In this document: positions 41,617 to 50,120 of the stretch, piece by piece
How positions within the stretch are numbered: position 1 is the stretch's first letter
Layout of the letters: each line of letters begins with the position of its first letter
Assembly: GCA_949289445.1 (NCBI GenBank)
Contig: CASEOD010000162.1
Coordinates: 1 to 55,629 of the forward strand
From: an uncultured Eubacteriales bacterium
GTDB taxonomy: Bacteria; Bacillota; Clostridia; Peptostreptococcales; Anaerovoracaceae
Length of the DNA: 55,629 nucleotides
Reading direction: 5' to 3'
The notes under the pieces: model-generated
Told to the model about the DNA's origin: nothing
What the model saw: the letters and a program-made list of their open reading frames with translations, nothing else
The model's database searches: none
Program-made: the position numbers and the translations under genes

Positions 41617-43950
41617 CTATCTCTTCGGAAGTTTTACCAGCTTATGTCCTCTGGATAAATCGTAGCCATATTTCTTTTTCTTCTGCTCCAGCTTATACAG
41701 CAGATAATCTATCGTTGCAGGGGTATATTTTTCGATAGCCGGATAGTCCGGGAATCTGTTGATCTCAGGAAATTTCAATCCGTCTTCGGTAAGGGCCAGA
41801 TCAAATCCGAAATATTCCAGCTGTGGAATATTTCTGGCCACACTGAGCACCTGCTCCTTGACTTTATCCCAGTTCGGCAGATACCCTTCGATTTTTACGC
41901 CCGTATCAGGATGACACAGACATGGTTTAATCTCATTGGCTTCAATGATCTTGGCATCATAGAATCTTCCCGTATCAATATCGATTCTGGCAAACATCCC
42001 TCCTGCGCCCATGTTGTCCACGGCACCGGTTCTCTTTGAACCGAAACGCATGTACGCATTTCCGATCACCGGATTTTTACCGTCCTTCTTGAACACGATC
42101 ATACGAATCGTATTTACTGCACCGTCATAAATCCGCTTAATCTCATGATGCATATTGATATATTCTGTCACCAGATACTGATTCTTTACATCCTCCAGAA
42201 TATTAAGCACATCCTGCCGGTCGGCTTCCTGGTGGTTCAGATAGTATTTTCCGTCCGCATAAGAGAATTTGTAGAATCCGTCTCCGTGAGAACCTTCATC
42301 CGGCTTCAGCGCAAGATCCCCTTTGAGCTGCACCAGCTTGAAAATATCTTCATATGTATTTCCAAAACCTTCCGGGCAGTCCATCATAGGAATCACCTTA
42401 TTATTGCCGTTTTTCAGACTGATGTGATAATAATACTCAGGAAAACAGCTGTTATAGTCAGAGCAGATATACTTGACTGTAATCTTGTCTTCCATCCAGT
42501 GTCTGTATTTATTGTTAATGTGCCTGAGCCATTTATATTCAAAGTCTGCGATAAAATTGCGGTAATTATCCTTCGTTATACCGTACTGATGCAGTCTGTA
42601 AGATAAAAAACCGTGCTTCGCCGCCCAGAGTTTCTCTCTCAGGGTGGTATCTTTATTAGTCAGAAAATCCTTTTTCAGATCCTGAAACCATCTGATGGAT
42701 AGATACGGAATCAGACCGTCCGGGAAAAACAGGCCGGCATAGGTTGCTCTGACCTTGAGCTTAATTTTCTTGAAAGCTCTTCTCACTCTCACGCCTTTTC
42801 TCGCATAAGCCGCATGTTTCTGTGCTGCCTTGTATTTCAGATAATCCGAAGTTTTCTTGCTGAAAGGTACTGTTTTCGGATAAGGCGGATGATTGATCAT
42901 TCGCATAATCTTAAAGCCGTCCGGACAGATGGCAATTTCCACACCGAAAAACTCAAGCTGAGGTACAAATCTGCATATACTGTCAATAGTCTCTGCAATG
43001 TCCTGCCAGTACGGCACAGTATCTGCTATATCACACTCATTATTGGGATTCTTGGTTTTCGGAGTTCTCTTTCCGTTTCTGATGCTGACAGGCTGACCGA
43101 TTTTACCTGTCTGCGAATCTACATAGGCGTAAATCTTATCGTACTCTTCTCCCAGCTCTTCCGGAGCTTCGTCGATTTCTTCCAGATCGTCACCTTCAGA
43201 CAGCTTGTCCGGCAGAGGATTCTTCATCAGTTCCAGTTTCTCATAACTGATATAGGAATCTCCGATAACCGGATTGTCTCCCTGTTCGTTGAACACCACC
43301 AGATTCAGTCTGGCTCCCTGAAAGGCTTCCCGGACCTCCACATCCTCCGTCAGTACAATTACAGCGTTATAGGAACTGAGTTTTTTTATCATCAGTTCCC
43401 GGCTGCAAGGGGTTTCATCGAAGAAAAACTGCCCGTCTCTGCAGGACAGAAGACTGCTTTTGCTCCCTTTGGACATGCGGGCTCTCAGCGCACCCTTTTT
43501 TTCAATCATAGCCAGCACATCATCAAAGGTGTCTCCGGCTTCAAAATCATAGAGAGGAATAATTTCCGTTTCCGTATATCTTTTGTAAATCTGATAATAA
43601 CATTTCGGCATTACCTCTCTGTAGGGCTTGAATATGGCGTTGATAGTCACTTTGTCAGTGATCCATTTGCTGTAGCCTCCGTTCAGCGGACGCAGAAACG
43701 CATATTCCCTGGCAGAAATGGTATCACGGTAATTGTCCTCGGTAAGACCAAGTCCCTCTGCCTGATCGGGAAAAAATCCCCGTTTTACGGCCCATCTTGC
43801 CTGCGCAAAGGAATACCCTTCTCTTTTAAAATAACTTTTATATACGCCCCGTACCCATCTTCTGGCTTCTTTTCCGGTAAAGCCGCGAGATGTAGGCCCC
43901 ATTGCCAGCATATTGACCACTGATTTTTTTACAAATCTTGAAAAACCCAT
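41617..43950 (-). CDS. Tandem sugar-transfer-associated ATP-grasp protein
   Basis: A 777-residue protein with two copies of the ATPgrasp_ST-like unit, about 1-410 and 430-777. The second copy looks active: KPDEGSHGDGFY, TEYINMHHEI, VNTIRMIVF and FPEINRFPDYP. The first has the same layout but lost key parts: RARMSKGSK at the phosphate loop, LNLVVFNE for NTIRMI and MRMINHPP in place of PEINRFP. It is therefore probably a pseudo-enzyme half. Such proteins are thought to ligate amino acids or related groups during surface-polymer synthesis; the substrate is unknown. Overlaps the nucleotidyltransferase stop by one base. Confidence 0.85.
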   Translation of the reverse strand: MGFSRFVKKSVVNMLAMGPTSRGFTGKEARRWVRGVYKSYFKREGYSFAQARWAVKRGFFPDQAEGLGLTEDNYRDTISAREYAFLRPLNGGYSKWITDKVTINAIFKPYREVMPKCYYQIYKRYTETEIIPLYDFEAGDTFDDVLAMIEKKGALRARMSKGSKSSLLSCRDGQFFFDETPCSRELMIKKLSSYNAVIVLTEDVEVREAFQGARLNLVVFNEQGDNPVIGDSYISYEKLELMKNPLPDKLSEGDDLEEIDEAPEELGEEYDKIYAYVDSQTGKIGQPVSIRNGKRTPKTKNPNNECDIADTVPYWQDIAETIDSICRFVPQLEFFGVEIAICPDGFKIMRMINHPPYPKTVPFSKKTSDYLKYKAAQKHAAYARKGVRVRRAFKKIKLKVRATYAGLFFPDGLIPYLSIRWFQDLKKDFLTNKDTTLREKLWAAKHGFLSYRLHQYGITKDNYRNFIADFEYKWLRHINNKYRHWMEDKITVKYICSDYNSCFPEYYYHISLKNGNNKVIPMMDCPEGFGNTYEDIFKLVQLKGDLALKPDEGSHGDGFYKFSYADGKYYLNHQEADRQDVLNILEDVKNQYLVTEYINMHHEIKRIYDGAVNTIRMIVFKKDGKNPVIGNAYMRFGSKRTGAVDNMGAGGMFARIDIDTGRFYDAKIIEANEIKPCLCHPDTGVKIEGYLPNWDKVKEQVLSVARNIPQLEYFGFDLALTEDGLKFPEINRFPDYPAIEKYTPATIDYLLYKLEQKKKKYGYDLSRGHKLVKLPKR

Positions 43951-44546
43951 TAATCGTCTTTCCTCCTGTTACTTTCAAAATCCTGAGGAGAGTTGAAATC
44001 TCTGGTCTCGTCTTCCAGTATGACATACTTTCCCGCAATTTTCTTTTCTCCAAAGGGCAGTCCCATAAAGGACTGATAAACCTGCCAGCCGATGCATCTG
44101 TCTATGACACCTTTCAGAAACAGTTCTCTGACACGGGTGACATGCTTTCTGAAAACGGCAGAATCTTTAACCTTTACCGCCACAATCGATCGCCGGTTTC
44201 CGAAAAACAGCAGATCCTCAGCAGGTGCAGCCACAATAGTTTCTGCCGACTCCTCTGAATAATAGGTGTCACCGTACAGAAAACACACGTCGTCCTCAAT
44301 AAGCTCTTCCGTAAACCGATCGATTTCCAGCACATTGTTCTTTGGCTCGTGGCGAACCGCACCGGGAACTTCATATCTGGGATCGTGAGAAGTAATGATA
44401 ACCCGGCAGTCCGGCTCCAGCTCCTTCAGAAGCCGAACGGTTCTGGCAAGAAGTGTTTCCCCGTTGACCTGAATAAAATGTTTGGGAATATTCCCATAGT
44501 TATTCCACCGGGTTCCTTTTCCGTCGGCCATGATAATATACTTCAT
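43950..44546 (-). CDS. Nucleotidyltransferase, MobA/sugar-nucleotide type
   Basis: A 198-residue GT-A-fold nucleotidyltransferase. It begins with IIMADGKGTRWNNY, equivalent to the G-x-GTRW phosphate loop, with Lys in PKHFIQVNGE, and FLYGDTYY carries the metal-binding Asp. Such enzymes join CTP, GTP or UTP to a phosphorylated sugar, alditol or choline. In this operon it probably makes the activated unit used by the polymerase or the ATP-grasp enzymes. Not a complete CDP-glycerol synthase (TagD) motif, so the activated group is undetermined. Confidence 0.85.
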   Translation of the reverse strand: MKYIIMADGKGTRWNNYGNIPKHFIQVNGETLLARTVRLLKELEPDCRVIITSHDPRYEVPGAVRHEPKNNVLEIDRFTEELIEDDVCFLYGDTYYSEESAETIVAAPAEDLLFFGNRRSIVAVKVKDSAVFRKHVTRVRELFLKGVIDRCIGWQVYQSFMGLPFGEKKIAGKYVILEDETRDFNSPQDFESNRRKDD

Positions 44547-44585
44547 GTATTTCTCCTCGCAAAACCTGCAGAAAAGCAGGCCTGA

Positions 44586-45638
44586 TTATTTCCTGATAAC
44601 CTTATGATAGCGGTAAAAATCACCCAGCTCATCATTTCTCTGTCCGCCCCAAAGCTGAATAATGTTGACTCCAGAGGACGTATTTGCCTCAATAATACAG
44701 ATACTTCCGTCCTCTGTAACCAGAATGTCCCATGCGATAAAATGCATGTAAGGCATCTTGTTGGCCAGTGCCAGCATTTCTTTTTTAATGCTGTCCCACC
44801 GCGGAATTACAGCGCCTTCAATAGGCGCGCCGGAATCAGGATGTACCTTATATACGTTTCGGTTATGCAGACATCTGGCCTCGGACAGAACTCCTGTCTC
44901 TAAATCGATCTTTGCCACAAGGCCGCCTCTGCTGCCGTTATCCACCGGAATGGTGGCAGATGTGCCGATACGCTGTACCGCAAAGAATATCTTGAACTGA
45001 TGGGTATGGATGTCCCGCAGAGTAATCAGTCTAATGGTGTTTACTGTCTTGTCGTAAATATCGTCAGAATACTGATGCTGTTTCATGGACTCACAGATGA
45101 ACCAGTCATCTCTTCCCTTCAGAAAATCGATAAATTCATCTTCTGTATACTCTCTCTTATCCACAAAGAGCCGTCCGTCCTCGTAAATCAGAATATTGAC
45201 ACCGTTTCCCTTGCCTGCGCCGTAAGGCTTGATAAACAGCTTTCCCTTTTCTTTCAGCAGGGTGACAGCCGCCTCATACTCCATATGTTCACTGTCAAAA
45301 CTTGTAAGGAACCCTTTATTCTTAATCATGTAGCTTTCCGGCACTCTTACGTACTGTTTCAGCACTTCTGCCGCAGCGATTTTATTGTTTAACAGAAAGT
45401 CAAAAGGCTCATTGATATAACGGGATCGATACCAGTCAAACTCTGACAGATATTCTCTCCTGTCATTGTGATCAAAATCATACAGCATCCACTGATCCGC
45501 CAGAAATCCTCCACAGACATTTGCTCTGATTTTTTTGATGAAAGAACACTTGAAGTGATTCTTCACAAAGACAATTCTTCTCCAGTAAAGCAGAAACAGT
45601 TTCAGCCTTTTGATCCATTTTTTTGCCAGTTTAAACAT
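44586..45638 (-). CDS. Sugar-transfer-associated ATP-grasp enzyme
   Basis: A 350-residue single-domain ATP-grasp protein. The phosphate loop is KPYGAGKGNGVN, followed by VNTIRLITLRD, a glycine-rich RGGLVAKIDLETG and the metal/ATP site IAWDILVTEDGSICIIEANTSSG. A basic N-terminus (LAKKWIKRLKLFLLYWRR) may bind the membrane. The layout is that of the second half of the tandem protein downstream. The ATG at 45638 is chosen over an in-frame TTG three codons earlier. Together three ATP-grasp units lie in this operon. Confidence 0.87.
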   Translation of the reverse strand: MFKLAKKWIKRLKLFLLYWRRIVFVKNHFKCSFIKKIRANVCGGFLADQWMLYDFDHNDRREYLSEFDWYRSRYINEPFDFLLNNKIAAAEVLKQYVRVPESYMIKNKGFLTSFDSEHMEYEAAVTLLKEKGKLFIKPYGAGKGNGVNILIYEDGRLFVDKREYTEDEFIDFLKGRDDWFICESMKQHQYSDDIYDKTVNTIRLITLRDIHTHQFKIFFAVQRIGTSATIPVDNGSRGGLVAKIDLETGVLSEARCLHNRNVYKVHPDSGAPIEGAVIPRWDSIKKEMLALANKMPYMHFIAWDILVTEDGSICIIEANTSSGVNIIQLWGGQRNDELGDFYRYHKVIRK

Positions 45639-45664
45639 AATCTTCAACTCTCTCTTATCTCTGT

Positions 45665-46774
45665 TTATCGTAAATGTGCAAGCACCAGATCTCTCAGTTT
45701 TTCGGTGGAATGTCCCAAATCTGCAGGAAGATACTTCTGCCTGTAGGCATCAAGGCTCTCCATCGGATAGTTGCCCGAAGACAGACTTTCCATCAGTTTG
45801 CCGGCCGATTTGAAAGCGCACCCCGGCATTGACTCGAATGGATTGACATTGATGCCGTTTTTCTCTGTATATTCCTCATAATCGTACAGATAGTAGTAGG
45901 TCTTCTTGTTCAGAATGGCTCCTTCCACTGCGATTGCCGAATAATCGGTAATCAGATAATCACACGCAGCCAGAAGATCCACCGCCTTAAATTCAGGGCA
46001 GAGCAGAATACCGTCACCTTCAGCTTCTATCCTCTGATTAGGATGTCCTTTTATGACCAGAATATATTGACTGAAGTCAATTTTTTTAAGCAGTTCTTCC
46101 CATTTCAGCTCGATATTTCTGCGAAATGTGGGCGCATAAAGTATCACCTGTTTATCCTTCATCTCCGGATAAGCGCGGAAAACCGCCTCCCGATTCTGTT
46201 CCTCTGTCCGAAGAAGGTGATCGATTCTAGGAAGACCTATGTTGACCAGCTTATCCTCTGTCGTGTGAAAGGACTGGCAGTAATAAGGATTCCATGCCTT
46301 TCCTCCTGCCACGATATAATCGTAGTTTTCGTGCATACACAGGAGTTTTGCCAGCTTTTCTCCCCGTCCGGACTCTTTGCCCAAAGTCTGATAGCCCGAT
46401 TTCTTAATCTTGCCCAGAGCATGCCACATCTGAATTACGGTCAGAGATTTCTTGTGATGCAGGATAGATACGGCAGGCCAGTAGGCATCCAGCACGCAGA
46501 CTTCGGCAGTGGCAAGATGATACATGCTGCGAAGAGTGTCTGCACCGAATCCGACAATTCCGCTCCTGCTGTCATCCAGACGGTTGCAGATACTGACTAT
46601 CTCAACTTTCGGCTCCTTTTCCTGCAGCGCATCTTTTAACATAGAAAAATCCAGGCTCAGTTCATCAGACTGCCTGCTCAGAAACAATACCTTATTCTTT
46701 TTTGTGGGAAACAGTTTAAGAATCCCGTAAAACAAACTCAAACAGAATTTGCCTGTTTTGATTATCAAAGTCAT
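45665..46774 (-). CDS. CDP-glycerol glycerophosphotransferase-family polymerase
   Basis: A 369-residue enzyme of the TagB/TagF/TarL family, which adds polyol phosphate units to a lipid-linked chain on the inner membrane face. Motifs: IQMWHALGKIKKSGY near residue 113, GLPRIDHL, LYAPTFRR, IKGHPN and ITDYSAIAVEGAI near 275. At this length it lacks the extra N-terminal part of TagF and is closer to TagB-like primases. AGGTG precedes the ATG, and it is the first gene after the operon promoter. Confidence 0.9.
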   Translation of the reverse strand: MTLIIKTGKFCLSLFYGILKLFPTKKNKVLFLSRQSDELSLDFSMLKDALQEKEPKVEIVSICNRLDDSRSGIVGFGADTLRSMYHLATAEVCVLDAYWPAVSILHHKKSLTVIQMWHALGKIKKSGYQTLGKESGRGEKLAKLLCMHENYDYIVAGGKAWNPYYCQSFHTTEDKLVNIGLPRIDHLLRTEEQNREAVFRAYPEMKDKQVILYAPTFRRNIELKWEELLKKIDFSQYILVIKGHPNQRIEAEGDGILLCPEFKAVDLLAACDYLITDYSAIAVEGAILNKKTYYYLYDYEEYTEKNGINVNPFESMPGCAFKSAGKLMESLSSGNYPMESLDAYRQKYLPADLGHSTEKLRDLVLAHLR

Positions 46775-46801
46775 AGATTCACCTGTTAGTTTTACCGTAA
46801 T

Positions 46802-46830
46802 AGTTTACCATATTTCCATACCCTTGTAAA
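46802..46830 (-). promoter_or_regulatory. Promoter of the surface-polymer operon
   Basis: Leftward TTTACA (46825-46830), 17-base spacer, TAAACT (46802-46807). Confidence 0.75.
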
Positions 46831-46881
46831 GAATTGGGCTGTTTCCCGCAGAAAAATCTTCTTTCCTTTCAACAGACACAC

Positions 46882-46918
46882 AAAAAGAAAACTGCCCGGC
46901 TTTTCCGCCTGAGCAGTT
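46882..46918 (-). terminator. Terminator of the HTH/FxLYD operon
   Basis: AACTGC/GCAGTT arms with an inner GGC/GCC pairing, followed by UUCUUUUUG in the leftward RNA. Confidence 0.75.
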
Positions 46919-46983
46919 CTCTTTATACTTCTGTTTATGCGCCGGCTGTTTTCCCGGAAAGGAATCCGCAGTTTTTCTTCTCT

Positions 46984-47469
46984 TTAAAAAGAATCTATGG
47001 ATGCCAGTTCCCAGGATGCGATGTCTTCAGCATTTTCAAGTGCCATGGCTTTGAACTTCCATACACCGTCCTCACGGATACTGTTGATATTGTCAACAGC
47101 TGTACCTATCTGCGCTCCGTCTTTATCATAGAGGTTAAAAATAATCTGGGCATAGTTGAGTTCTCTTCCCGTTCTGTTTTTCACACTTCCCGAGATGTAG
47201 AGAAAGTAATCGTCTCTTTCCTCGGTAAACTCTCCCGTCACTTCAAATCCGTCTACCAGATTTTCTTCTTCAGATATCTCATCTTCTTTCTGCTGCGAAT
47301 CCTCGGCCTGTTCCTCTGAACTGTCAGAAGAATTCTGAGAAACAGCCTGAGCAGAATTCTTATCCTGATCCTCTTCACTTCCGCCGGCGACTGCACCGAT
47401 CACTCCGATTGCTATGATAACGATCAGAAGGATAAACCACCATCTTTTATAAACCGGTTTTTTCGTCAT
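46984..47469 (-). CDS. Membrane-anchored FxLYD-domain protein
   Basis: A 161-residue protein with an N-terminal membrane helix (about 11-29) and an acidic, Ser/Gln/Glu-rich linker (residues 30-70). The extracytoplasmic domain matches the FxLYD pattern: YFLYISGSVKNRTGRELNYA, IIFNLYDKDGAQIGTA, then VWKFKAMA. FxLYD domains are small beta folds on the cell surface; function unknown. AAAGGAG precedes the ATG. It is last in the three-gene unit with a small membrane protein and an HTH protein. Confidence 0.82.
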   Translation of the reverse strand: MTKKPVYKRWWFILLIVIIAIGVIGAVAGGSEEDQDKNSAQAVSQNSSDSSEEQAEDSQQKEDEISEEENLVDGFEVTGEFTEERDDYFLYISGSVKNRTGRELNYAQIIFNLYDKDGAQIGTAVDNINSIREDGVWKFKAMALENAEDIASWELASIDSF

Positions 47470-47484
47470 GATCTTTTCTCCTTT

Positions 47485-47928
47485 TCAAATATCCAGCGGC
47501 TGCAGACCGTACCGTTCCAGCAAAAGATTCAGCGACAGTATATCGTACTGCTTTCTGTTGGCACACACGGAAATCCATACATCCCGCGCATCCTCAGGAT
47601 TCAGCCTGCAGTAGCCCCCTATCTCAAGTCCTTTGTTGATTTCCTCATACGTCATTGCTGCGCCAAAACACAATGCTATGATTTTATCTCTCCCCGGCCT
47701 TTTCTTGCTGCCGTTTGTTATATTGTAAACATAATTTCTGTTAATCTTGCTGGAAGCTATCACCTGACTGATAGGAATCTTCTTTTCTCCCACATACCGG
47801 TTGAGATACTGATAAAAATAAATCGTTCTTTCTTTTTCTCCGATATGTATTTTTAGATAATTCTCTACCTCTTCACTGGTCCGCAGCTGTTTTACCATTT
47901 CTTCCGGAGTTCGTCTTTTACTGTTCAT
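47485..47928 (-). CDS. Helix-turn-helix protein A (paralogue of the 48412-48852 gene)
   Basis: A 147-residue cytosolic protein with an XRE-like helix-turn-helix (PISQVIASSKINRNYVYNI near 52-70). It is followed by GSKKRPGRDKIIALCFGAAM and the C-terminal motif LNLLLERYGLQPLDI. The neighbour at 48412-48852 shares this whole layout, ending LNLLLDEYGLTPLDV, so the two are duplicates. It overlaps the upstream membrane-protein gene by 11 bases. DNA target and partners are unknown; a link with the nearby kinase is inference. Confidence 0.8.
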   Translation of the reverse strand: MNSKRRTPEEMVKQLRTSEEVENYLKIHIGEKERTIYFYQYLNRYVGEKKIPISQVIASSKINRNYVYNITNGSKKRPGRDKIIALCFGAAMTYEEINKGLEIGGYCRLNPEDARDVWISVCANRKQYDILSLNLLLERYGLQPLDI

Positions 47929-48277
47929 TTTTCTTTCCGGAAATGACAGTCCCTATGATAAAAAACAGACCGAAGACAACTGATATAACCGACCAGATAT
48001 ACAAATCGCTGTAACTGCCGGCATTTGCAAAACCGAGGATACCGCCTGCCAGATAGAAACCTCCTGCTGTAAAGGCGCCTCCCCGCTTTCCTTTTCTGGT
48101 GGCTGTGCCTACAATTCCGGCGATCAGCATACAGATTCCCAGCAGCAAACCTGCCGTACCGCTGACTTCACCGCTTCCTTCCAGACTGTTGCTGATGCCC
48201 GCAGCACAGGACTGCATGGCGATAATCACAAACAGAACCATGGATACCACACCGATTACAAGTTTTGCCGTTTTCAT
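47918..48277 (-). CDS. Small multipass membrane protein
   Basis: A 119-residue protein, probably four helices: about 5-25, 42-60, 70-90 and 95-113. Glycine-rich turns (GSGEVSGTAGLLLG, GGAFTAGGFYLAGG) are present. I recognise no family; DUF4064- or TM2-like small proteins have similar shapes. The ATG at 48277 follows AGAGGA. It begins the operon with HTH protein A and the FxLYD protein. Confidence 0.72.
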   Translation of the reverse strand: MKTAKLVIGVVSMVLFVIIAMQSCAAGISNSLEGSGEVSGTAGLLLGICMLIAGIVGTATRKGKRGGAFTAGGFYLAGGILGFANAGSYSDLYIWSVISVVFGLFFIIGTVISGKKNEQ

Positions 48278-48349
48278 ATGATAATTCCTCTCTTTCATCT
48301 TTTATTTATCTTACAGCTATATTCTATCCTTTCACCGCACATTATTGTT

Positions 48350-48362
48350 GTGCTGACAGCAC
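48350..48362. promoter_or_regulatory. Palindrome GTGCTGACAGCAC
   Basis: Perfect six-base arms around one base, between the terminator of HTH protein B and the start of the membrane-protein operon. Possible binding site for one of the two HTH proteins; no clear promoter elements could be placed beside it. Confidence 0.35.
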
Positions 48363-48363
48363 G

Positions 48364-48388
48364 AAAAAACAGCTCCGTTCAGGAGCTG
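48364..48388 (-). terminator. Terminator of HTH protein B gene
   Basis: CAGCTCC/GGAGCTG stem (48370-48388, five-base loop) followed by six U. Confidence 0.85.
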
Positions 48389-48411
48389 CCTTGAAAGCCG
48401 TCTTATATTCC

Positions 48412-48852
48412 TTAAACATCCAGAGGGGTAAGTCCATATTCATCCAGCAGCAGATTCAGCTGTGTTACACTTTCCACCCCGGTATTGATGGCAACTGCAA
48501 TCCGTATATCTCTTTCATCTTTCGGATAGAGCGGCGCAACCCTGGCCAGCTCCAGCGCCCGCTGAGTCTGACTGTAGTTCATTGAAGAGCCGACGCACAG
48601 TGCAATCACCTTATCCCTCCCCGGATTCTTCTTATCGCCGTTGAGAATATTGTAAGCATAGTTTTTACTGATACCGCTTGCAGCAATAACCTGAGAGACT
48701 TTCAGTCCCTTCAGAGCGATTATCTCATTGAGATACTGATAAAAATATTCCGGCCGGTCTTTTCCGTAAGCAGCCGCAAAATCTTCAGCTTCTTTGGGAT
48801 CACGTATATTCTCCAGTACCCTCGACAAGCTTCTTGTTGTTTTTCTGTCCAT
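48412..48852 (-). CDS. Helix-turn-helix protein B, divergent from the protein kinase
   Basis: A 146-residue paralogue of HTH protein A: HTH near residues 52-70 (VSQVIAASGISKNYAYNIL), NGDKKNPGRDKVIALCVGSSM and a C-terminal LNLLLDEYGLTPLDV. The ATG at 48852 is chosen because AGGA lies suitably before it; earlier in-frame starts lie across the promoter. Its promoter overlaps that of the divergent kinase gene, a layout often seen for a regulator and its partner. Function otherwise unknown. Confidence 0.8.
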   Translation of the reverse strand: MDRKTTRSLSRVLENIRDPKEAEDFAAAYGKDRPEYFYQYLNEIIALKGLKVSQVIAASGISKNYAYNILNGDKKNPGRDKVIALCVGSSMNYSQTQRALELARVAPLYPKDERDIRIAVAINTGVESVTQLNLLLDEYGLTPLDV

Positions 48853-48891
48853 ATCATTCCTCATAAATACTATGTTTTCTTTGTCTCTTCT

Positions 48892-48920
48892 ATGGTACAA
48901 TACTGTTAGCTGAAAATCAA
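48892..48920 (-). promoter_or_regulatory. Promoter of HTH protein B, overlapping the kinase promoter
   Basis: Leftward TTGATT (48915-48920), 17-base spacer, TACCAT (48892-48897). A rightward TACAAT (48896-48901) for the kinase shares its bases, so the two directions should compete. Confidence 0.55.
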
Positions 48921-48936
48921 CCAAAAGGAGCTGTCC

Positions 48937-50103
48937 ATGTCTATGGAGAACGAATTTATTCTTTCATTTTATAGGGAAATCGCAGAAATCAGCAGAGAGC
49001 ATCATGTCTTTCTGGTGCAGCATGTGGAATCCCGTGATATCTTTGTCAAAAAAACAGTATCCTCAGACTGTCTGCCTCTTTACACTATTCTTCAGAAGGA
49101 GACGTTTCCCCATATTCCGCAGATTGTGGAACTCATTGAGAACGGAAAAGACCTCATTGTCATCGAGGAATATATTCATGGGAAAAATCTGGAACAGCAA
49201 CTGGAGATCAAAAAAAGCTGCAGTCCTCTGGAGGTTTGTGCTCTCGTAAAAGCATTGTGCCGCATTCTGCAGCCCCTCCACAGCCACGAGCCTCAGATCA
49301 TACACAGAGACATCAAACCGTCCAACCTCATTTTAGATAACAGCGGCGTTCTCTATCTCATCGATTTCGACACCTCCAAGCAGTATGACCCCGATAAAAA
49401 ACGGGACACCGTGCTCATGGGCACGGTGGAGTTCGCAGCGCCGGAGCAGTATGGCTTCGGCCAGTCCGACGGACGCACAGATATCTACTCCATGGGAATT
49501 CTGATGCATAAACTGCTGACCGGAAGACTCCCCTCTCAGACACAGTATCAGGGGCCTCTGTCAGACATTATCGAAAAATGCACTGCCATTGATCCCAGAG
49601 ATCGATTTCAGAGCTGCACCGATCTCTTTCTGGCGCTGGATAATTCTCAGAAAGAGCAGGAGAAAAAACAGGTGCCGGATAACGAAACGTTTCGACAGAC
49701 CAGGCAGAAGGAAAATGCCGGACGGCAATCCGGTCAACCCAAATCCGCCAATCATCCGTCTCAAAAGCTGCGGCCGCCGCTGCCTCCTGCAAAAAAGAAA
49801 AAGCTCCGGCAGCATGTCGCAGCAGGTATTCTGGCAGCATTCTGCATCTACGTATCCTTCACCTCCGACTTTACGGACGACCAGAACCGGCTGCTGACAG
49901 GATACCCGATGCTTATGAACCGGATCGGCTCTTCTGTTGGGCTGATTCTGCTGATTCTGTATTTCTTCAACTATTTCAGACTGAGAGACCGGTTTCCGTG
50001 CAGACATCGTCAGAATGCATTTTCTGAAATTCTCAGGCTGGCGGCAGGCGGATTTCTGTGCCTGCTCATACCTGCCGGATTTGTAGTGCTTCTGGGCGGC
50101 TGA
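48937..50103 (+). CDS. Membrane-anchored Hanks-type Ser/Thr protein kinase
   Basis: A 388-residue kinase. A Lys pair at 38-39 (FVKKT) provides the ATP lysine. The catalytic loop HRDIKPSN is at 123-130 (Asp125), DFD at 143-145 replaces DFG, and APEQ is at 168-171. The domain ends near residue 235. A basic, Gln/Pro-rich linker leads to three hydrophobic stretches (about 287-305, 327-343 and 367-386). There are no PASTA repeats, and the glycine-rich loop is poorly conserved. AAAGGAG precedes the ATG. Probably phosphorylates regulators encoded nearby, but this is inference. Confidence 0.9.
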   Translation: MSMENEFILSFYREIAEISREHHVFLVQHVESRDIFVKKTVSSDCLPLYTILQKETFPHIPQIVELIENGKDLIVIEEYIHGKNLEQQLEIKKSCSPLEVCALVKALCRILQPLHSHEPQIIHRDIKPSNLILDNSGVLYLIDFDTSKQYDPDKKRDTVLMGTVEFAAPEQYGFGQSDGRTDIYSMGILMHKLLTGRLPSQTQYQGPLSDIIEKCTAIDPRDRFQSCTDLFLALDNSQKEQEKKQVPDNETFRQTRQKENAGRQSGQPKSANHPSQKLRPPLPPAKKKKLRQHVAAGILAAFCIYVSFTSDFTDDQNRLLTGYPMLMNRIGSSVGLILLILYFFNYFRLRDRFPCRHRQNAFSEILRLAAGGFLCLLIPAGFVVLLGG

Positions 50104-50120
50104 CAGCCGCAATCCCGTCG

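Noticed and set aside
42814..43923. Open frame of 369 codons on the + strand
   Set aside because: Antisense shadow of the tandem ATP-grasp gene.
50096..50110. GCGGCT/AGCCGC hairpin at the kinase stop codon as a terminator
   Set aside because: Short loop of three bases and no U-run on either strand.
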